Source: an uncultured Treponema sp. (GTDB lineage: Bacteria; Spirochaetota; Spirochaetia; Treponematales; Treponemataceae). Taken from it: a DNA stretch of 9,556 nt. The stretch lies in assembly GCA_937892225.1 (NCBI GenBank), contig CALAUH010000338.1:1-9556 (forward strand), given 5' to 3'. The position numbers and the translations under genes are program-made. The notes under the pieces are model-generated. The model worked only from the letters and a program-made list of their open reading frames with translations. It was not told the DNA's origin and made no database searches. Positions 7,301-9,556 of the stretch are shown piece by piece (the stretch's first letter is position 1; each line of letters starts with the position of its first letter).

Positions 7301-9243
7301 AATTATTACCTTCTGAATACAAAGAACGTTCAATTAAAGAGGACGAAGTTGTTTGTATTCAATATCGTAAGTCGGTTGTTTCAGAAGAACAGGACCAATT
7401 TTTAATATCTAAGTTCAATAAAAATAATTTTATGTTATTACAACAAAAAGAAATACAAATTGATGATGAATTAAAAAATAAGATTAAAAGTATTTGTAAT
7501 TCTTATATTGAACCAAAAAATGATAATTCTTACACAAATGAAATCATTGAAAAGATTAAGGCTGTAGGTATTGAAGTTGTTACTGACAAAGATGAGTTTA
7601 ATAAAATTCTTGAATCTGAAGCAATTCTTCAAAAGATGTCAAATGATGATATTATCAGAAATCTTGCAAAAGAAAGAGATGATGCAATTGAGAAAAAGAA
7701 TAATATCAATGCTGAAAAGCTTGAAAGTTTCAAACATGATGTAAATAGTCATTCATCATTAATTAAAGAATTAATTAAAGCAGGTAATACTTTGCTTGAA
7801 AATGGTTTTGATTTAGGTGATTTAATTGCTAATTCTTATTCTCATAATTTAGGTTTTATTTTAAATTTTAATAAAGTTAAAGGAGTTGGATTTTATCCTA
7901 GTTCTATTGGTTATAAAAGTCATATTTATTCTGATGGTGAAAATATTTCAATTGGACCAGATGCTTTTGTTTCTGATTGGCAATATGACAGTTTTCCAAA
8001 ACGCTGGCTTGAAGGTTTGCAAAGTTTTAAAACACAGTTATCAGAAATTTATGGTTTAAACTTTGATAATGTTGAAATGGAAGAAGTTCAAAAAAATGAA
8101 GATATTCTTAAAGATATGAATTCAGAAAAGACTTTAAAAACAATTTCTAATAAAAATGAGTTTAATGAACTTGTCTGGAATTATGGTGCTTCCGGTACAA
8201 AGGTTTTTGATGAATATCAGCTTTCAGAAGAACAGAAAGAAACTGTTTCTTTAGCATGGTCAGAGTATGAAAATAATGAAAATGACATTTCTGAAGAAAA
8301 AGCAGATGAAATCATTAATTCATATTATTCAAGCTTCAATTCCAATAAAGCAAAAGAAAATGTAAATACAGCTGAACTCTCTCAGGAAGATATTGAAGTT
8401 GTTACTGATAAAAATGAGTTTGATGAAGTTCTTAAAGGTAATTCTTCTTCTCTCAGTATTCAAAAGATAGATATGAAATATGATGAACAATTATGTAAAA
8501 ATACTATTGCATCTTGGACTACATCTGATATATATGATGAAGCTGATGGATTGGATGGAAATGAAATTTTCCAAAAATATGATAATATACCTGTTCCTAT
8601 AGCAATATTACCAGAAAGAGCTGTTATTATATTTAATAATTTAAGTAATAGATATATTTATTCTGGAAAAGCTTATTTTATTGATCATATGGTTAATCAT
8701 CATGCAGAACTTGATGCTGATGAATTTCAAAATTTTCAAGATGATTTAAACTCTTTTGAAAAAGTTTATCTTGATCCAAAGAATAGTAGTATTATTTTTG
8801 AAAAGGATAAAAACAATAAAAAATATTCCATTGTTCTTAAACAAGACTTTCAAGGTAATTTACTATTTTATAAGTCTTATCATTATGGTAGTAAAACAAA
8901 AAATAGATTTGTTGAAATAGATCTCGAAGCTCTTAGAGAAAAAATATCGGTAGAGGTCGGAAACTCCTCTATCAATCATCCAGATGAACCTGGACTCGGC
9001 AGACTCCTTTCTGCTCTTACCGATATTAATAATTTATTACCTAAATTTGATTCTGTCAATAAGGTAAAACAGTCAATGAAACTTTCTGATGGCACAACCT
9101 ATGGTTTCGTTCATAACGGCAAAATCTACCTGAATCCAGAAATCATGAATTCCAACGCAGCAGTTCACGAGTATACACATCTTTGGGATGCTTACAGTTG
9201 TATTACCATCGGAAAACGGAAGGTGATACAACTATACTTGTAG
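3979..9243 (+). CDS. Chimeric ORF: MnmA N-terminus fused to large polyvalent protein fragment
   Basis: A 1754-residue frame. Residues 1-108 are MnmA. The rest is Asn/Lys/Glu-rich, AT-rich sequence typical of large polyvalent proteins carried by conjugative elements and phages. Modules: about 207-330, LPD-like (IPYVELHYSES... DIGDGYGSVFDFI). About 560-714, LPD29-like (HPGYKFSVTSQYYSGGSSIS, later DYYDVNFHSDYRI), the best match. About 842-905, WKWIRYDDGSG module. About 940-1070, resembling DUF2958 (NLGFHYFLG... FGYTILNGD). About 1198 and 1472, repeated IEVVTDK motif. About 1535-1650, PBECR-like nuclease. About 1695-1740, start of a zinc metallopeptidase with HEYTH at 1730-1734. The polyvalent part lacks its own beginning (no Met between residues 1 and 332) and stops 20 residues after the HExxH, before a third zinc ligand. 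Domain names are from memory of family patterns; LPD29, PBECR and HExxH are most reliable. Whether the fused protein is made is unknown. Confidence 0.7.
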   Translation: MKKVVVGLSGGVDSAVAAYLLKESGYEVTGVHLNLVGNAEGDAAKAVAEHLGISYKELDFREDFQKSVKEYFVTEYLAGRTPNPCCRCNRIIKFEKLLEWAQENEIEYDNPVVQKFDSLVERCYLQLDDDDKKYNVTQEVKLQRYENYWKPLIEELRNSIISENKDVINIFNQINENDNVENIKQKLDECYIKLQEKIKADYEREKIPYVELHYSESSKLYDNKIYTLKEFNDIITKLDTEFHNRKEYAELKYGSVDNYFNIEQAGKLPEEDKNIQFGYDKTEFTVFNIPNPDNPEDTYSYSASRFDIGDGYGSVFDFIRVTCSYDEIIKSMNSLERKIYQPSVSKDYREKIDTLFEDKNKVLKENLNTVFEKLNNANKKYKELHQSFIIDASEADDINEKLNNGLNEIKETYETAIQDVYKQFLTEYEINERYNSIKKDQTLTYLSSKAKQMLLSNLYQVSRDSQKAMNNGESFKTDWDLQRKIFDVFPAVCNIGNYTDTLLESTVSGLGKNIESTVEQTTAEQLTDKEIKEGKTLAADAEKEILQKKYDSETGKNYDHNLTTTDIAKKLREYIKKNHPGYKFSVTSQYYSGGSSISVNLKEAPVPIADFNSIKNYCENDKKVRFFDYNKKTYVQYGDLITDIEKKEFIENLLNNSSFYDINKFHREYMDYMTPEVKNVITDVINYLESYNYDHSDLQTDYYDVNFHSDYRISKEAVNKSYLKIVTNNSKGILDNFSSWYDYFYSNADNKTIQNSINKINGIYDSERKNNELFNKVINSLAEERKDMFTSDREVASIMMSLSNTGYLKNIIDLNNYDFNETVSDIINIQHENSEKNKEVIWKWIRYDDGSGCLEGPSGNQYFSYDNSTGEYKIYESDRWLLQSEINQNISFKEYAENYIRENIDTNANIKFIDVLITEEEYFGINNENISDEELDICNKVLPAEQLKLTLELSKGEEGEFYKNKLKEIADTYKKINSDTELTNEDGTHNLGFHYFLGNTDIYISEIDSDGIGFGYTILNGDLEMSEWGSSSIEEIISIPNMEMDYHVPDNITIEKMLYNKNPDYFSEYETKKDLFNVINFTNWTYFNSEKISTKVYDVEISASLYEQLLPSEYKERSIKEDEVVCIQYRKSVVSEEQDQFLISKFNKNNFMLLQQKEIQIDDELKNKIKSICNSYIEPKNDNSYTNEIIEKIKAVGIEVVTDKDEFNKILESEAILQKMSNDDIIRNLAKERDDAIEKKNNINAEKLESFKHDVNSHSSLIKELIKAGNTLLENGFDLGDLIANSYSHNLGFILNFNKVKGVGFYPSSIGYKSHIYSDGENISIGPDAFVSDWQYDSFPKRWLEGLQSFKTQLSEIYGLNFDNVEMEEVQKNEDILKDMNSEKTLKTISNKNEFNELVWNYGASGTKVFDEYQLSEEQKETVSLAWSEYENNENDISEEKADEIINSYYSSFNSNKAKENVNTAELSQEDIEVVTDKNEFDEVLKGNSSSLSIQKIDMKYDEQLCKNTIASWTTSDIYDEADGLDGNEIFQKYDNIPVPIAILPERAVIIFNNLSNRYIYSGKAYFIDHMVNHHAELDADEFQNFQDDLNSFEKVYLDPKNSSIIFEKDKNNKKYSIVLKQDFQGNLLFYKSYHYGSKTKNRFVEIDLEALREKISVEVGNSSINHPDEPGLGRLLSALTDINNLLPKFDSVNKVKQSMKLSDGTTYGFVHNGKIYLNPEIMNSNAAVHEYTHLWDAYSCITIGKRKVIQLYL
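4285..4310. other. Junction between mnmA and polyvalent-protein sequence
   Basis: Up to the WAQENEIEY stretch the protein follows the MnmA family, and the DNA is about 40% G+C (hand count of 4201-4260). From DNPVVQKF onward there is no MnmA similarity, and 4321-4380 is about 27% G+C by the same count. No inverted repeat, target-site duplication or recombinase gene is visible beside the junction. The breakpoint could be a genomic rearrangement or an assembly join. Confidence 0.6.
7570..7611 (+). repeat. IEVVTDK repeat copy 1 (within polyvalent ORF)
   Basis: Encodes IEVVTDKDEFNKIL (ORF residues 1198-1211). Nearly the same peptide, IEVVTDKNEFDEVL, recurs at residues 1472-1485 (8392-8433). A more degenerate copy, TISNKNEFNELV, lies at residues 1388-1399 (8140-8175). 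The copies are similar at DNA level as well. They sit between globular modules and look like linker repeats of a modular protein, marking possible module boundaries. Confidence 0.6.
8392..8433 (+). repeat. IEVVTDK repeat copy 2 (within polyvalent ORF)
   Basis: Second copy, encoding IEVVTDKNEFDEVL, immediately upstream of the PBECR-like nuclease module. About 820 bases separate it from copy 1. The segment between them holds a separate globular region (about residues 1250-1365). Confidence 0.6.
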
Positions 9244-9266
9244 ATTTGTCATAATTGGAATAATTT

Positions 9267-9425
9267 ATGGACGACGATAATCCTACAGAAAAAAATAAGA
9301 AATCTGCATCTACTGATTACTCACACTACAGGCTGACACCAGAAGAGATAGAAGCTTCCCGTTATTTCGAAGGCAAATTCAGTAAGTTTTTAGAAGAGAA
9401 ACTTGGTTATAAAAAAGAACAGTAA
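9267..9425 (+). CDS. Small hypothetical charged protein (52 aa)
   Basis: ATG at 9267 opens a 52-codon frame ending in TAA. The product is hydrophilic: an acidic/lysine-rich head (MDDDNPTEKNKK), then YRLTPEEIEASRYFEGKFSKFLEEKLG, which would form one or two amphipathic helices. I do not recognise a family. The Shine-Dalgarno is weak (TTGGAATAA, about 8 bases upstream). It starts 23 bases after the chimeric ORF ends and is in a different frame. Composition is closer to the core genes than to the AT-rich polyvalent segment. It could be a genuine small gene of the source element, a partner of the upstream protein, or the tail of a broken longer gene. The same frame upstream of its stop also reads EGDTTILVDLS*, which looks like a protein end. 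Confidence 0.45.
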   Translation: MDDDNPTEKNKKSASTDYSHYRLTPEEIEASRYFEGKFSKFLEEKLGYKKEQ

Positions 9426-9447
9426 AATTAAACTGTTAGTTTATATA

Positions 9448-9503
9448 TTTCTCCAATAAGTAATGCTAAACTTATACAAAATCAATTTGTAATGAAGGAG
9501 AAA
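9448..9503 (+). promoter_or_regulatory. Possible structured leader pairing a Shine-Dalgarno
   Basis: TTTCTCC (9448-9454) is complementary to GGAGAAA (9497-9503), which includes a Shine-Dalgarno-like GGAGAA. Two hairpins fit inside: ATAAGT/ACTTAT (9456-9461/9470-9475) and ACAAA/TTTGT (9476-9480/9486-9490). Together they make a three-way-junction shape. No convincing ORF starts just after it before the window ends. AT-rich DNA often gives such helices by chance, so this is tentative. Confidence 0.2.
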
Positions 9504-9556
9504 AATTGAGAAGATATGCTCTATAGAGAATACCTTCTTAATTACTAAGTTACATA

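Noticed and set aside
4285..9243. Intein inside mnmA
   Set aside because: The frame never returns to MnmA sequence. There is no Cys/Ser at a recognisable splice junction, no Hint-domain blocks and no homing endonuclease motif. The inserted sequence matches polyvalent-protein modules instead.
9432..9447. Rho-independent terminator after the small ORF
   Set aside because: TAAACT-GTT-AGTTTA makes a six-pair stem, but it is purely AT-rich with one G-C pair and is not followed by a clean T-run, so it is too weak to call.
9514..9549. Short ORF MLYREYLLNY at the window end
   Set aside because: Ten codons only; its purine-rich GAGAAG sits too close to the ATG, and no similarity is evident.
4285..9556. 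Complete insertion sequence or transposon within mnmA
   Set aside because: No transposase, integrase or relaxase, no terminal inverted repeats and no target duplication are visible, and the inserted gene itself is cut at both ends.

Overview
The window looks like a chromosomal stretch of a low-to-medium G+C Firmicute, most likely a Lachnospiraceae-type Clostridium. This rests on strong AGGAGG-like ribosome binding sites, the style of the HisRS C-terminus, and the mix of hisS, azlCD, DHH and mnmA genes. It is inference from protein style, not a database match. The first ~4.3 kb reads as ordinary core genome: single 60-base lines counted by hand are about 40-43% G+C. From about 4.3 to 8.9 kb the DNA becomes strongly AT-rich; one line counted by hand is 23% G+C. 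It then becomes richer again to about 9.2 kb.

Layout of the core part. The 3' end of hisS (2-451) is followed 12 bases later by a six-helix membrane protein of unknown function (464-1108). Its stop codon overlaps the stop of the convergent gene azlD. azlC-azlD (2154 down to 1105, minus strand) encode a two-subunit branched-chain amino acid exporter. A ~206-base divergent intergenic region carries a good extended -10 promoter for a DHH/DHHA1 phosphoesterase (2373-3878). After it comes a possible promoter, a five-codon leader ORF ending in three consecutive in-frame stops, and the start of an mnmA-type tRNA 2-thiouridylase at 3979.

The unusual part. The mnmA reading frame keeps its PP-loop and first catalytic-cysteine motif, then around residue 103-110 runs in frame into ~1640 residues of unrelated AT-rich sequence. 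That sequence reads as the interior of a 'large polyvalent protein' of conjugative elements or phages. It has an LPD29-like domain, other LPD-type or DUF2958-like modules, a repeated EVVTDK motif, a PBECR-like (Barnase/EndoU/ColicinE5/RelE-like) nuclease domain and the beginning of a HExxH metallopeptidase. The polyvalent segment lacks its own start, with no methionine until residue 332 of the ORF. It is also cut off a few residues after the HEYTH motif. It therefore looks like a fragment spliced between other sequences by rearrangement or by assembly chimerism, rather than an intact gene.

The right end (9244-9556) holds one small hypothetical ORF and an AT-rich tail that can fold into a three-way-junction-like structure around a possible Shine-Dalgarno sequence. 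No RNA genes, CRISPR arrays, transposases or integrases are visible. The rest of mnmA is not found in the window.
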